Origin: Phymorhynchus buccinoides
Lineage: Eukaryota > Mollusca > Gastropoda > Neogastropoda > Raphitomidae
Reading direction: 5' to 3'
NCBI GenBank assembly: GCA_017654935.2
Contig: CM065693.1
Span: 13,498,326 to 13,562,325 of the forward strand
DNA: 64,000 bases
Part shown: piece after piece, positions 34,850-46,328 of the stretch
Layout: the number at the start of each line of letters is the position of its first letter
Position numbering within the stretch: position 1 is the first letter of the stretch
Notes under the pieces: model-generated
Told to the model about the DNA's origin: nothing
What the model saw: the letters and a program-made list of their open reading frames with translations, nothing else
Databases searched by the model: none
Translations under genes and position numbers: made by a program

Positions 34850-37800
34850 CTGAACAACAGCAAAGTTCAATTTTACATAGTTTTCAATTAGAGGCTCCTC
34901 AGCTGGTCCCTGTCTGGGAGCCTGGGGTCAGGCTGAGGGCCGCCATGCCTGCTCTGCCGTCGTGACCTCAACAACAGCAAAGTTCAATTGTACATATTTT
35001 TTAAAATTAAAGGCTTTTCAGCTACAGTACGTTTGACCTAAACTTAAGGGTAGATGCTTTTAATCAATGCTTATCAATGTGTGGTTGACTGGGCTTTAAA
35101 GCCACAGCAGGCATATATAAGTATCATGGGTGCAACTCCCCCAAATGAAAAAAACGGAAAGGCAAGGGTCCAAGGACCCATGACCCCAGCAGGGTACAGG
35201 GGCAGAGCCCCGTCGTACGATTCAGGTGGAAAGCTTAAGAGAGAGATAACAAGACAGACAGACAGTTAAAATGATAGACAGAGACAGTTTGAGTGCGATA
35301 AGCGTTGTAAAATTATTACATTGCCTTTGAAAAGTTCCAAGATAGAACAACCAAGTTCAAAACGCCCCAAATCGCTTGTGGTCATTTTTTTTTTTTATTA
35401 ATTAAAAAAAACCCTGAAGTGTCAGTTTTTGGGTAAAATTAAAAATACTGAAATCAGTGTAAAACTGAAAGAGTAGCACCCATGAAGTATTCCTCGCAAG
35501 TGGAGAGGGAAGATTGTTGTCGTATGCTGGCTGCAAGCCTTCCCGTTTCAGTGTTGCAGGAAGCAGCATGTTTCTAACTAGCAAGAACAGATTCATTGGA
35601 ACAGCTACTATGCCTCTTGAACAAATACAAACTGCATGTCCCTGTGGGTACACATTTGCAGTCATTAAAAAACAAGCGCGAATTCGCAATAGTTTGTGGC
35701 ACGCGGTCTATTTTTACCACTCCAATCATGAGTCACCTCCCCTGGCTTTTCAATAATTTTAATCTGTAAACCAGAATGTTATCTCTGCACCATTTCGTAA
35801 CTTTTTTATATCTTTTGGAAAACATTTAAAACTATGTATCCTACTTATACTCATCGAAAGAAGCACCGCATACTCGTCGTGTCTGTTGTAGTGTCTGTAT
35901 TACGTATGTTTATTATTTTGTACGCTTTAAAATACATCATTTTAAAGAGCGGCCTCAATTGAAGTGCAGCCTCGATTTGAAGTGCGACAATTTTGTCAAT
36001 ATGTGCGACAATTTTGGACCGACCGACAGACCGACCGACAAAGTGAGTTATAGGTTTGTGGCTTGAGCCACAAAGAAAAAGAAAACGAAGCAAACACGGA
36101 TTATGATACTTTTTTTGAACCCAGAAGATAAGTTTCTACACTCTTAAGCAGGAATGGTAAATGGTCACACTCCTCAAAATTGTGTTGAATAAAAACAAAT
36201 TCTACACGGTTGCTACAAATAAAGTTTTACAGACCTAACACTGGAGTTTGACAAAGGAACACTCAAGTTTAACCCTTTCGCCGCCAGTCATTTTCAGCCA
36301 GAAATTAAGGTTTTGAACTTAAACTGGGAAGAGAAAAAAAATTATCTGCAATATTGGGAATGCCTCTGTGACAGGTATAACATTAGGCCTATCCTTACCT
36401 CCCACAATTAAGAAAATAGGGTCTTTGGATAACAGGCCCAGCTTGTATGCCTTTTAGCGACACCAGTGTGGTGCATAAATGCGACATTGGCGGTGAAAGG
36501 GTTAATCAACAAGATAAAAGCGAACTAAGAATCTAATAAAGAGAGAACATGTGACAATCAGTGTGCGTAATTAGTCAGTCCTACCTGGCACGGTGACCCC
36601 ATAGACGTTAGCGTCCATGATGAAGTCCAGACAGGTCAGAACGTTAGCCACGTCTGTGGTGGACACGTTCTCCCCTTTCCATCTGCACAACCAACAAAGT
36701 AACATTCCTCCGATTCTGTCATATTTTAGCTGAAAGTGTTGCCGATTCAGTTATATTTTAGCTGAAAGTGTTGCTGATTCAGTTATATTTTACCTGAAAG
36801 TGTCACCAATTCGGTCATAGCTTAGCTGAAAGTGTCACGATTCTGTCATATTTTACCTGAAAGTCTCAGATTTTTTCATATTTTACCTGAAAGTGTTGCT
36901 GATTCTGTCATATTTTACCTGAAAGTGTTGCCGATTCTGTCATATTTTACCTAAAACTAGTGAAAGTCTCACTGATTTTTTTCATATTTTAGCTGAAAGT
37001 GTCGCTGATTCTGTCATAATTTACCTGAAACTGTTGCCGATTCTGTCATATTTGACCTGAAAGTGTCGCCGATTCTGTCATATTTGACCTGAAAGTGTCG
37101 CCAATTCTGTCATATTTGACCTGAAAGTGTCGCCGATACTGTCATATTTGACCTGAAAGTGTCGCCGATTAGGTCATAGTTTAGCTGAAAGTGTCACCAA
37201 TTCGGTCATATTTTACCTGAAAGTGTCGCTGATTCTGTCATATTTCACCTGAAAAAGTCGCCGATTCAGTCATAGTTTACATGAAAGTATCACCGATTCT
37301 GTCATATTTACCTGAAAGTGTCACTGATTTTTTCATATTTTACCTGAAAGTGTCGCCGATTCTGTCATATTTTACCTGAAAATGTCGCCAATTCTGTCCT
37401 ATTTTACCTAAAAGTGTCGCTGATTCTGTCATAACTTACCTGAAAGTGTCACCGATTCTGTCGTAACTTACCTGAAAGTGTCGCCGATTTTGTCCTATTT
37501 TACCTGACAGTGTCGCCGATTCTGTCCTATTTTACCTGAAAGTGTCACCGATTCTGTCATAACTTACCTGAAAGTGTCACCAATTCAGTCATATTTTACC
37601 TGAAAGTGTCGCCGATTCTGTCCTATTTTACCTGAAAGTGTCACCGATTCTGTCATAACTTACCTGAAAGTGTCACCAATTCAGTCATATTTTACCTGAA
37701 AGTGTCGCCGATTCTGTCATATTTGACCTGAAAGTGTCGCCGATACTGTCATATTTGACCTGAAAGTGTCGCCGATTAGGTCATAGTTTAGCTGAAAGTG

Positions 37801-40800
37801 TCACCAATTCGGTCATATTTTACCTGAAAGTGTCGCTGATTCTGTCATAACTTACCTGAAAGTGTCACCGATTCTGTCGTAACTTACCTGAAAGTGTCGC
37901 CGATTTTGTCCTATTTTACCTGACAGTGTCGCCGATTCTGTCCTATTTTACCTGAAAGTGTCACCGATTCTGTCATAACTTACCTGAAAGTGTCACCGAT
38001 TCAGTCATATTTTACCTGAAAGTGTCGCCGATTCTGTCATAATTACCTGAAAATGTTGCAGATTCTGTCCTAATTTACCTGAAAGTGTCTCCGATTCTGT
38101 CGTGGAAGTAGACGAAGTACTCGTGGTCCAGGTAGAGGACGTCCCCAAAGTTGAAGTAGAGGTCGCCCTCCTTGAAGGCGCTGCGCACCAGCTTCTTCTC
38201 GTTGGCCTCCCTGGACGACTTGTACACGGCCAGCGTCCCGTCGGTCACCACAAAGTCCGGAACTTTGGCGATGAACAGGCCCGCCTCGCCTACAGAACAC
38301 ACCATGGGTGCAACTACCGTATTTTATGGACTGTAAGGCGCACCTGATTATAAGGCGCACCCCCCAAAATTAACACAGATTTTGTTACTCTATTTTCTTA
38401 CTGTATTATCACTCACATTATAAGGCGCACCCCCCAAAATTAACACAGATTTTGTTACTCTATTTTCTTACTGTATTATCACTCACATTATAAGGCGCAC
38501 CCCCCAAAATTAACACAGATTTTGTTACTCTATTTTCTTACTGTATTATCACTCACATTATAAGGCGCACCCCCCCAAATTAACACAGATTTTGTTACTC
38601 TATTTTCTTACTGTATTATCACTCACATTATAAGGCGCACCCCCCAAAATTAACACAGATTTTGTTACTCTATTTTCTTACTGTATTATCACTCACATTA
38701 TAAGGCGCACCCCCCAAAATTAACACAGATTTTGTTACTCTATTTTCTTACTGTATTATCACTCACATTATAAGGCGCACCCCCCAAAATTAACACAGAT
38801 TTTGTTACTCTATTTTCTTACTGTATTATCACTCACATTATAAGGCGCACCCCCCAAAATTAACACAGATTTTGTTACTCTATTTTCTTACTGTATTATC
38901 ACTCACATTATAAGGCGCACCCCCCAAAATTAACACAGATTTTGTTACTCTATTTTCTTACTGTATTATCACTCACATTATAAGGCGCACCCCCCCAAAT
39001 TAACACAGATTTTGTTACTCTATTTTCTTACTGTATTATCACTCACATTATAAGGCGCACCCCCCAAAATTAACACAGATTTTGTTACTCTATTTTCTTA
39101 CTGTATTATCACTCACATTATAAGGCGCACCCCCCAAAATTAACACAGATTTTGTTACTCTATTTTCTTACTGTATTATCACTCACATTATAAGGCGCAC
39201 CCCCCAAAATTAACACAGATTTTGTTACTCTATTTTCTTACTGTATTATCAGTCACATTATAAGGCGCACCCCCCCAAATTAACACAGATTTTGTTAGAT
39301 TTTGTTACTCTATTTTCTTACTGTATTATCACTCACATTATAAGGCGCACCCCCCAAAATTAACACAGATTTTGTTACTCTATTTTTTTTACTGTATTAT
39401 CACTCACATTATAAGGCGCACCCCCCAAAATTAACACAGATTTTGTTACTCTATTTTCTTTACTGTATTATCACTCACATTATAAGGCGCACCCCCCAAA
39501 ATTAACACAGATTTTGTTACTCTATTTTCTTACTGTATTATCACTCACATTATAAGGCGCACCCCCCAAAATAAACACAGATTTTGTTACTCTATTTTCT
39601 TACTGTATTTTCACTCACATTATGATTATAAGGCGCACCCCCCAAAATTAACACAGATTTTGTTACTGTATTATCACTCACATTATAAGGCGCAGGGGTC
39701 TCATCCTGGGAAAAAAAGTATCGCCTTATAGTCCGTAAAATACGGTACACAACCTTAAAACCCCTGAAAGGCTGGGGTATAGGGGCAATGTCCCCCTGCA
39801 GCTGAAGAAAAATTGATTGATGAAGGTATTTTAGTTTCCTTTTTTTGCACACTTTATACAAATGCTTATTTTAAAGTGTTTGAAAAATACAGTAGACACA
39901 CAGAGATCTTGTCTGACAAGTTTTAAAAACAGGAAATTCCTTTTCTGGTAAAATTCAAAAACAGGAAATTCTTGTATACCAGGAAAAGTTGCACCCCTGC
40001 ACACATCTTGTGTCAAGCTTCACTAAAGCATGTTCAAAATTATTCTTTAAATATCATTTGACCCAGCATCCCCTAATTCTCCCCATTTCTTTTTTTGTAC
40101 GTCATTATTAATATCAATTAATATGACGTGATTTTCAAGCTTTGCTTACATTTTAGTTTGATTCTTTTTTGTGTCACCTGACGAATGGGTTATGTCCAGA
40201 CACGTACTGTATTTTTTGGACTATAAGGCGATCTTTTTTTCTCCAATTTCGACCTATGCGCCTAATAAACGAGGGCGCCCTATAAGTGAACAAAATCGTG
40301 AGAAGAGAGGCAATGATTGCAGTGCTCAGTACAGTCTACTGTGAATCACAACATCGAAAGTGGTAACGAGTCGCCGAAATGACGAATACTCACGTTAAAA
40401 TGCTTCAAAATCCCTGTTATCATCCGAGATACCGTCCAACAGATGCCACAACCCTTCATTGGATGTAAAAAGCATCGTTGTAGAGCTTAAAATGCCATAA
40501 TTCTACCAGTTTTCGTGAAGAATTGGCCAAACACAACAACCGGAAGTCGCAAAAACAGAAGTTTTGATTATTTGAGAAGGGAGCCAACTCTCGTTTACGA
40601 CAACAATAATGGCGGTCAGTAATCGTTTACAGGACGTGTACGGGCTTCAAACTTCGACTTTCTGTTGCGAGGTGTGTATCGCCTTATAAACGAGGGCGCC
40701 TTTTACTTGGATTTTTTCAGATTTTTCTTGAAAATTGGCCTTTTCGCCTTATACACAGCAGCACCTAATGAGCCGAAAAATACGGTAGTTTTTTAAATTT

Positions 40801-42121
40801 AAATTTATTTTTTTATAATAAATTTTCAAACCCACCAAGTTCATTTTAAATTTTTTTGAGACTTTGTGAAATAATGCAGTTATTTATTTTTTGTAATTAC
40901 TATTTGGAAGAAGTTTAAACCACAACTGTACATTGTTTGAATACATTTTCCCACACTGTAATACACTTTATAAATACACACACACACTCAACCAGAACTG
41001 TACAGTGATAAGTCACAGTGTGTACCACCACTGTCATTGGTGTCACCCCATCACATACGTGCACACACCCTTACCCCTTACCCTCCAGCCTACACACACT
41101 CTACTACTGTGTCATGGTAGTCACAAAAACATTAATTCTTGTGACAATAGAGAGCTAGCTGACAGAAGAACACAGACACGTAGGCCAAAGACGGACTGTC
41201 GCTGTCGCTTGATGCTCGTCACAATCAACATGTAGGCATAGGCATTTCGTCTGCTGTGACCTTCCAAAGTGGGTCAAGTGTGGGCCTTTGTTTACTTGCT
41301 TGTGTGTTGTGTATCTGTTTGTTTCGTCTGCTGTTGTTTTGAAGAATGGGTGGGGTAAAACAAAAAGAAATAATCGAGAAGGCCCGCAGTGTTTGGAAGT
41401 GCGTGTATGGGCTATCGAAATGCATGCCATACCGATGCTGATGGTCGACATTTTGTTTGAAGCAATGCAAGTAGAGTGTTGACAACTCGACTTCGGAATC
41501 GCTAACGCTTTGCTCTACACCACCTCCTAAATCCACATCTGACTCTTCTTCCAACTCTTCATTGTCATATTTTTCAATTTCTTCGATAATATTATCCTAC
41601 TCATCTTCCGAAATGCTGAGAAATCCTTAGAATCACACACAGCAGACGACAAATTCAGTCCCACGCTTTCATTTACAACTGCTACGCTGCCACACAAGCA
41701 GTTTTGGCTCTTTATTTGTGAATAGACCTGAATTACTATCCCATAATACTAGAAGTAGTTTGATTGGTCCGTTCCAAGGATTCTACCAAGTTTCTGGACT
41801 ATCCCACACTTTCATAGTGTCTGCACGTGATGGAAAAGTACCAGATACAAGGTCACGGCCAGCTACGCTGTGAAAACATAAAGGGGTATTGGGGAATTCC
41901 CTTTTCGCTATGTTCTGAATGCAAGAGGGGGTGAGCGTACCCCTTAGAAGATAAAATCAAAAACCCTGTTGCATTACATTATATTGCCTCAATGCACTGT
42001 GTTACATTATGAATCACTGACCAGGTTTCACCTTGATGCATCGACCATGTTTATCTCTGATGGGGATGGCAGTGGCCAAGTCATACTTCACCAGCACTTT
42101 GGGGTCTGGGTCCAGCAACGA
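34533..42121 (-). CDS. SLC27A: Fatty acid transport protein (SLC27A/FATP family), C-terminal half, exons 8-11
   Basis: Four exons splice in frame into the last 241 residues of a FATP and end at a TGA (34535-34533). They hold the FATP/VLACS signature: YFNFGD, then [11 protein letters not shown], continued across an intron by WKGENV, which contributes to acyl-CoA synthetase activity in this family. The exon 8 acceptor is phase 0 and the exon 7 donor at 2238 is phase 0, so the two halves join without loss into 638 residues, the usual family length. No N-terminal exons lie upstream (above 42121): about 700 bp of exon-8-derived repeats are followed by the 500-N gap. The halves are one rearranged or misassembled gene, or parts of two tandem copies. 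Confidence 0.93.
34891..35010 (-). pseudogene. Partial duplicate of FATP exon 11 5' end and acceptor
   Basis: Matches about 34770-34893: the coding start of exon 11 (GRAGMAAL region), an acceptor-like AG (GTTGAG in place of GTTCAG) and intron flank. Offset about 122 bp; a third short remnant follows at 35015-35025. Confidence 0.75.
35125..35484. mobile_element. Family-E2 element, copy 1
   Basis: Begins CATGGGTGCAACTCCC and ends GTAGCACCCATG. Interior shared with 60453-60838: GGGTACAGGGGCAGAGCCC and AGAGATAACAAGACAGACAG. Confidence 0.75.
36273..36501. mobile_element. piggyBac-like MITE in FATP intron 10
   Basis: 229 bp between TTAA copies; termini CCCTTTCGCCGCCA and TTGGCGGTGAAAGGG. Lies 84 bp from exon 10. 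Confidence 0.85.
36585..36682 (-). CDS. SLC27A: FATP exon 10 (residues 501-534)
   Basis: Reads [39 protein letters not shown] completes the FATP signature begun in exon 9. Acceptor TGTGCAG, donor GTAGGA, phase 1 to phase 1. A piggyBac-like MITE sits in the next intron. Confidence 0.94.
36704..38078 (-). repeat. 32-bp array of exon-9-end plus 5' splice site, about 43 copies
   Basis: On the minus strand each unit reads GACAGAATCGGCGACACTTT then CAGGTAAAATAT: the last 22 nt of exon 9 (DRIGDTF) followed by a donor. It occupies nearly all of the 1396-bp intron between exons 9 and 10. Variants show GTCAAA, GTAAGT or, near exon 10, CTAAAA in place of the donor. Confidence 0.95.
38079..38289 (-). 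CDS. SLC27A: FATP exon 9 (residues 431-501)
   Basis: Starts [10 protein letters not shown] and carries [11 protein letters not shown] and [10 protein letters not shown], the FATP signature region. The acceptor is GTTCTGTAG with only 13 bp separating the exon from a family-E MITE, so the usual pyrimidine tract is supplied by, or lost to, the transposon. The donor TTTCAG|GTAAAT is the seed of a 32-bp repeat that fills the following intron. Confidence 0.94.
38303..39999. mobile_element. Family-E element carrying a nested, expanded family-T MITE
   Basis: Starts CATGGGTGCAAC 13 bp from exon 9 and ends GCACCCCTG at 39999. The family-T element (38317-39745, TA flanks) is inserted 14 bp from its left end. 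The rest of E (GAAAGGCTGGGGTATAGG…) continues from 39748. Confidence 0.8.
38345..39690. repeat. 70-bp minisatellite inside a MITE, about 19 copies
   Basis: Unit TAAGGCGCACCCCCCAAAAT, TAACACAGATTTTGTTACTC, TATTTTCTTACTGTATTATC, ACTCACATTA. The unit is an internal piece of the family-T MITE. Copies are nearly identical, so the expansion is recent. Confidence 0.95.
40207..40785. mobile_element. Long family-T MITE (GGCGCTGCTG subtype), copy 2
   Basis: 579 bp with TA flanks, inverse orientation to 32976-33547. Confidence 0.85.
41225..41610 (-). other. Acidic open frame, possible transposase N-terminus
   Basis: Minus-strand frame with [19 protein letters not shown] and [15 protein letters not shown]. 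Acidic, Ser/Glu-rich starts like this occur in piggyBac-type transposases, but there is an in-frame stop upstream and no catalytic core. Function not assigned. Confidence 0.3.
42022..42121 (-). CDS. SLC27A: FATP exon 8 (residues 398-431)
   Basis: Acceptor TTGCAG, then [19 protein letters not shown] and [13 protein letters not shown], with donor GTCAGT after one base of a Gly codon. The VKYD and C-KV-PGE region aligns to the FATP segment directly after the GA-GR block of exon 7. The first 32 bases plus acceptor are repeated in tandem upstream (42122-42820). Confidence 0.9.
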
Positions 42122-42820
42122 CTGCAATGGAAATATCAACAATATTGTACACCAAGACTGATGTTATATGGAAGGGAACACCAGCAATACCGAACATTAT
42201 AATACATAGGCATACTGTGGCTAGATCATATGTTATCAGCACTTTGGGGTCTGGGTCCAGCAACAACTGCAATGGAAACATCGACAATATTGTACACCAA
42301 GACTGATGTTACATGGAAGGGAACACCAGCAATACCGAACATTATAATACATAGGCATACTGTGGCTAGATCATATGTTATCAGCACTTTGGGGTCTGGG
42401 TCCAGCAACGACTGCAATGGAAACATCGACAATATTGTACACCAAGGCTGATGTTATATGGAAGGGAACACCAGCAATACCGAACATTATAATACATAGG
42501 CATACTGTGGCTAGATCATATGTTATCAGCACTTTGGGGTCTGGGTCCAGCAACAACTGCAATGGAAACATCGACAATATTGTACACCAAGACTGATGTT
42601 ACATGGAAGGGAACACCAGCAATACCGCACATTATAATACACAGGCATACTGTGGCTAGATCATATGTTATTAGCACAATACTGATGTTACATGGAAGGG
42701 AACACCAACAATACCGCACATTATAATACATAGGCATACTGTGGCTAGATCATATGTTATTAGCACAATACTGATGTTACATGGAAGGGAACACCAGCAA
42801 TACCGCACATTATAATACAT
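42122..42820 (-). repeat. 145-bp array of exon-8 head plus acceptor
   Basis: Each unit contains the first 32 coding bases of exon 8 with its acceptor (TTGCAG then LLDPDPKVL), plus about 100 bp of intron. Three full copies start near 42230, 42375 and 42520; later units (about 42663 onward) have lost the exon part. The array runs into the N gap. Confidence 0.92.
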
Positions 42821-43320
42821 NNNNNNNNNNNNNNNNNNNNNNNNNNNNNNNNNNNNNNNNNNNNNNNNNNNNNNNNNNNNNNNNNNNNNNNNNNNNNNNN
42901 NNNNNNNNNNNNNNNNNNNNNNNNNNNNNNNNNNNNNNNNNNNNNNNNNNNNNNNNNNNNNNNNNNNNNNNNNNNNNNNNNNNNNNNNNNNNNNNNNNNN
43001 NNNNNNNNNNNNNNNNNNNNNNNNNNNNNNNNNNNNNNNNNNNNNNNNNNNNNNNNNNNNNNNNNNNNNNNNNNNNNNNNNNNNNNNNNNNNNNNNNNNN
43101 NNNNNNNNNNNNNNNNNNNNNNNNNNNNNNNNNNNNNNNNNNNNNNNNNNNNNNNNNNNNNNNNNNNNNNNNNNNNNNNNNNNNNNNNNNNNNNNNNNNN
43201 NNNNNNNNNNNNNNNNNNNNNNNNNNNNNNNNNNNNNNNNNNNNNNNNNNNNNNNNNNNNNNNNNNNNNNNNNNNNNNNNNNNNNNNNNNNNNNNNNNNN
43301 NNNNNNNNNNNNNNNNNNNN
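42821..43320. other. Assembly gap of 500 N
   Basis: Exactly 500 N, the usual placeholder for a scaffold join of unknown size. It begins inside the exon-8-derived array. Confidence 0.99.
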
Positions 43321-43556
43321 GTGTGAACCACACCATCCTAACGACTCATTCCACTGGGCTGTTGTTTGTTGTTATTAGTGCATGGCGCACTACATTTAAG
43401 TGGGACCGCAGGGCGGGGAGGAGCAGGGGCACTTAATTGTAAATCCATGGCCTTTATTGATATGGATGAGATATTATTATTAACAAAGAGAATTTAGCGG
43501 GGGTGAAAACAGCCCTTTTGAGACAGGCCCAACACTCCTTGAAATCTTGAATTAAG

Positions 43557-43720
43557 GCACAGTTGGGAAACCCCTCCTGTATAAGACCTTAAAAATCATC
43601 CAAAAATGACAGGGAGAGAAGTCTTATAAGGGAATGGGGTCTTGGTAAAGGGGGGTGGTGGGTGGTGTGGTGATTTTTTTTATTTTTAAAGGGAGGGATT
43701 TTAATATCTTACAAAGCAAG
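43557..43720. mobile_element. Degenerate mariner-like MITE (CAGTGGAACC family)
   Basis: Begins like ACAGTTGGGAAACCCCTCC and keeps AAAAATCATCCAAAAATGA and AGTCTTATAAGGG. Right end not recognisable. The surrounding 43.3-45 kb is full of small indels relative to relatives. Confidence 0.5.
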
Positions 43721-44769
43721 AGGCAAGATGTAATTCCTGGATTTGGAAGTTCAGTTTAACGTCCGCGTACGGCCTTAGCCAGTGGTACGACGGGCTGAAC
43801 AAAACCAACCAGGGTATCATAACAACAAATTTATGTTCCTGAATCACTGTCTTAGCCAAAGGGACGAGAACGTGAGGAAGAAGAAGAAAATGCGATCAGA
43901 ATTTCATTACTGGCAATCTGTTGTCTCACAGAAAATGTTAGGGAGGGTATATAGGGAGGGACAAGTCAAGTATATAGAGATAAAAGTGTCTAAGTATTTT
44001 ATAAGGGAGGGGCTTGTGGTTGTTTTGGGTGAGGTTTGCCATATAATACATGTTTCCAACACAACCAAAAAATACAAAAAGCAACAGTAAGAAAAAGAAA
44101 AGAAAAAAAAAAACAACAGGGAAGAAGAAAACAAAGAAGAGAAGAGAGTTAAAACAATGTTTTTTTTAACGCCAGGAGGTAGTAAACTTGTGGTAAACTA
44201 TATCCGAGCAGCCTTAAACTCGTTAAAAGATTAATTCGAGGGAAAACAAAAACGTGCCAGTTTCATGTTAGCCCTTAAACACCAAGGGGGAAAAACCATT
44301 CAGAAAACCACATAAACTCAACCAAAGAAAATGTGTAGAGTTTGTGAATGTTATCAAGTCAGATACTGACCATGGATAACAAATGCACACTTAGAAATCA
44401 CAGAAGAAAAAGACCGAACTTCTATTGCTTTTCAACCATTACTGGAAGACATAAATGGGGAGAAAATAGGAAAATATAAGGGAAATAAACAAACAAAATG
44501 CTTCTATACACACGAAAAAGATTATTAAAATAAAATTAATGCCAAGTCTGAAAATTATACCAGAAATCCTAGAATTGAAAAATATATGCAGTGTACGGCC
44601 AGATTATTTTAGACAAATTAACCCTTTTCCATTCTCCTTATAAAACATTGAGGAAATGTTTTGGTTTTTTTTATACTATCAAAATTGAACGAGAGACCTG
44701 TTACACTCAATCAAACACAATAGTCTTTAGAGAGTATATCTTTCCTGGACTAATCGTTCGTTTTAATTA

Positions 44770-44930
44770 CATCTGTATTGTTAAAAATTCGGACTTTCTT
44801 GCGTTGTAACGCACGGCCTAACCGGGTCATTGCCTCCAGGGATTGTGCCCACCATCTTTAACTGCTACTAATGTCCCATATGTGTCTGTTCCAGACCGAG
44901 AGGAGGTTAAGCAGAATATCATTCTAATTC
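44770..44930 (+). repeat. Dispersed repeat family B, copies at 44770 and 45625
   Basis: TCATTGCCTCCAGGGATTG, AATGTCCCATATGTGTCTG and GACCGAGAGGAGG match family B. A second, poorer copy lies at 45625-45755. Confidence 0.55.
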
Positions 44931-44939
44931 CCGACTTGT

Positions 44940-45300
44940 CTAAAACAAAAACCATCATTCCAGGACCATGACATCACACGGCCCGTAGTAGACACGGAGC
45001 AGGCAGGCAAGGGGTTAACTCATTCAAGTCGTTCCACCCATATATGGCTCGGAATTAATAACGAGCTTCTCAGTTTGATGAATTTGTTTTCAAGGGAAGT
45101 AAATCTGTGTGCCACACCACTTTGGTCACTTCCTAAACTCTCTTCTCTCCTTAGACCACACTTTTGCGTCTTAGTAGACCGCGTTTGCCTAGTGGGGATA
45201 CTAATTGCTGTAGTTTTTCTATATAAAGTCTATATACAAAAAAAAAGTTTGATCTACCACTTGCCTATGTCTAAACCTGAAGTAAAACCCCGTAATTTTC
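44940..45300. mobile_element. Repeat family G, copy 1 (piggyBac-like fragments nearby)
   Basis: From TTAACTCATTCAAGTCGTTC to TAAACCTGAAGTAAAACCCC; the inverse copy is at 63297-63575. 44940-45018 matches the TGACATCA-containing piggyBac-like type. Confidence 0.6.
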
Positions 45301-46099
45301 TTTCATTTCTCCTTTTGTTTATGTGTGTTTTGTTTGTGTGCATGGCTGGAGTGATTTGTGAGCTTTTTTAATAATTCAAAATCGTTGCAATGCGAATGAA
45401 TTAATGAACTTCGCACCTTTCGCACATACATATATAATTGCACAATACCAAATGGGGAGGGGGGGGGGTTAAACTGTAGAATGGCAATACTAATAAACAT
45501 ACCTTAACCCTTTCTTCACTAGCAGATCTTCTCCCTCCCCAACTATACCCCTTACCCTCTCACCCCCACCCCCCCGTTAAAAACATTTCCCATCTTTCCT
45601 TCTATTTTTGTATTTACAATATCTGTATTATTAAAAATTGAGGACTTTACTGGTGTTGCACTGCCTCCAGGACCGTTCCACCACCATCTTTATATCCACC
45701 TAATGTCCATCATATGTGGCCGTTTCCGACCGGAGGACGATAAAACTACCTTCCTTCTACTATTTTCGTTTGTTGCCTTTTATTGGCCCGTGTCCAAAAT
45801 GCTATTTGTGTAGCCATTTCATTCTAATTCATTCATTCTCAGTCCATTTTTGTTCTCGACTTAAAAATAAATAAATTCATTTTTCTTTTTTTTTGGTAAT
45901 GAAAGTTCTTCATAAACGAGGGTGAGCTTTGGATTTGACAATTAACAGAGACAAATGTATGATCATTGTTTAACAACATACATCAGAAGTGGGAAAATAA
46001 ACTAGGATCGACCGCTGACGAAGAAAGAAGAAGAGAGAAGAAGAAGGAGAAAAGAATTGCTTTCCAAACTGACAAACAAAATACACTATGTAACACACT

Positions 46100-46290
46100 A
46101 ACACTGTCTAATCCTCCGAAGTCGGAGTGTGGCTGCCCACGTGGCGGGGTAATCAAAAAACGGTCACGTCACACACGTAATGCTCTCATCCCTAGCTGAT
46201 GCATTTGTACCATAGTGTTCAAGCGCTTCGGCTGTTGGGATGATCCCTGGATGTCTTTTTAGCCAGGGTACGACAACAAACAACACTATC
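46100..46290. repeat. Repeat family H, copy 1
   Basis: Contains CCTCCGAAGTCGGAGTGTGG, GTGGCTGCCCACGTGG and GCCAGGGTACGACAACAAAC. The inverse copy is at 49675-49860. No coding evidence. Confidence 0.55.
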
Positions 46291-46328
46291 TTGAGTTCTA
46301 TTGACACAAGCGTGAACCAAGAGAGCTG

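Noticed and set aside
34567..34863. Alternative open frame overlapping FATP exon 11
   Set aside because: Shadow frame; the other frame carries the family motifs and splices in phase.
36704..38078. CRISPR-like direct repeats of 32 bp
   Set aside because: There are no unique spacers; the unit is continuous, derives from FATP exon 9, and the genome is eukaryotic.
41225..41610. A domesticated transposase gene
   Set aside because: Only an acidic stretch with an in-frame stop upstream and no catalytic residues; kept as a low-confidence feature only.
42671..43336. Open frames across the N stretch
   Set aside because: They exist only because N codons are not read as stops.
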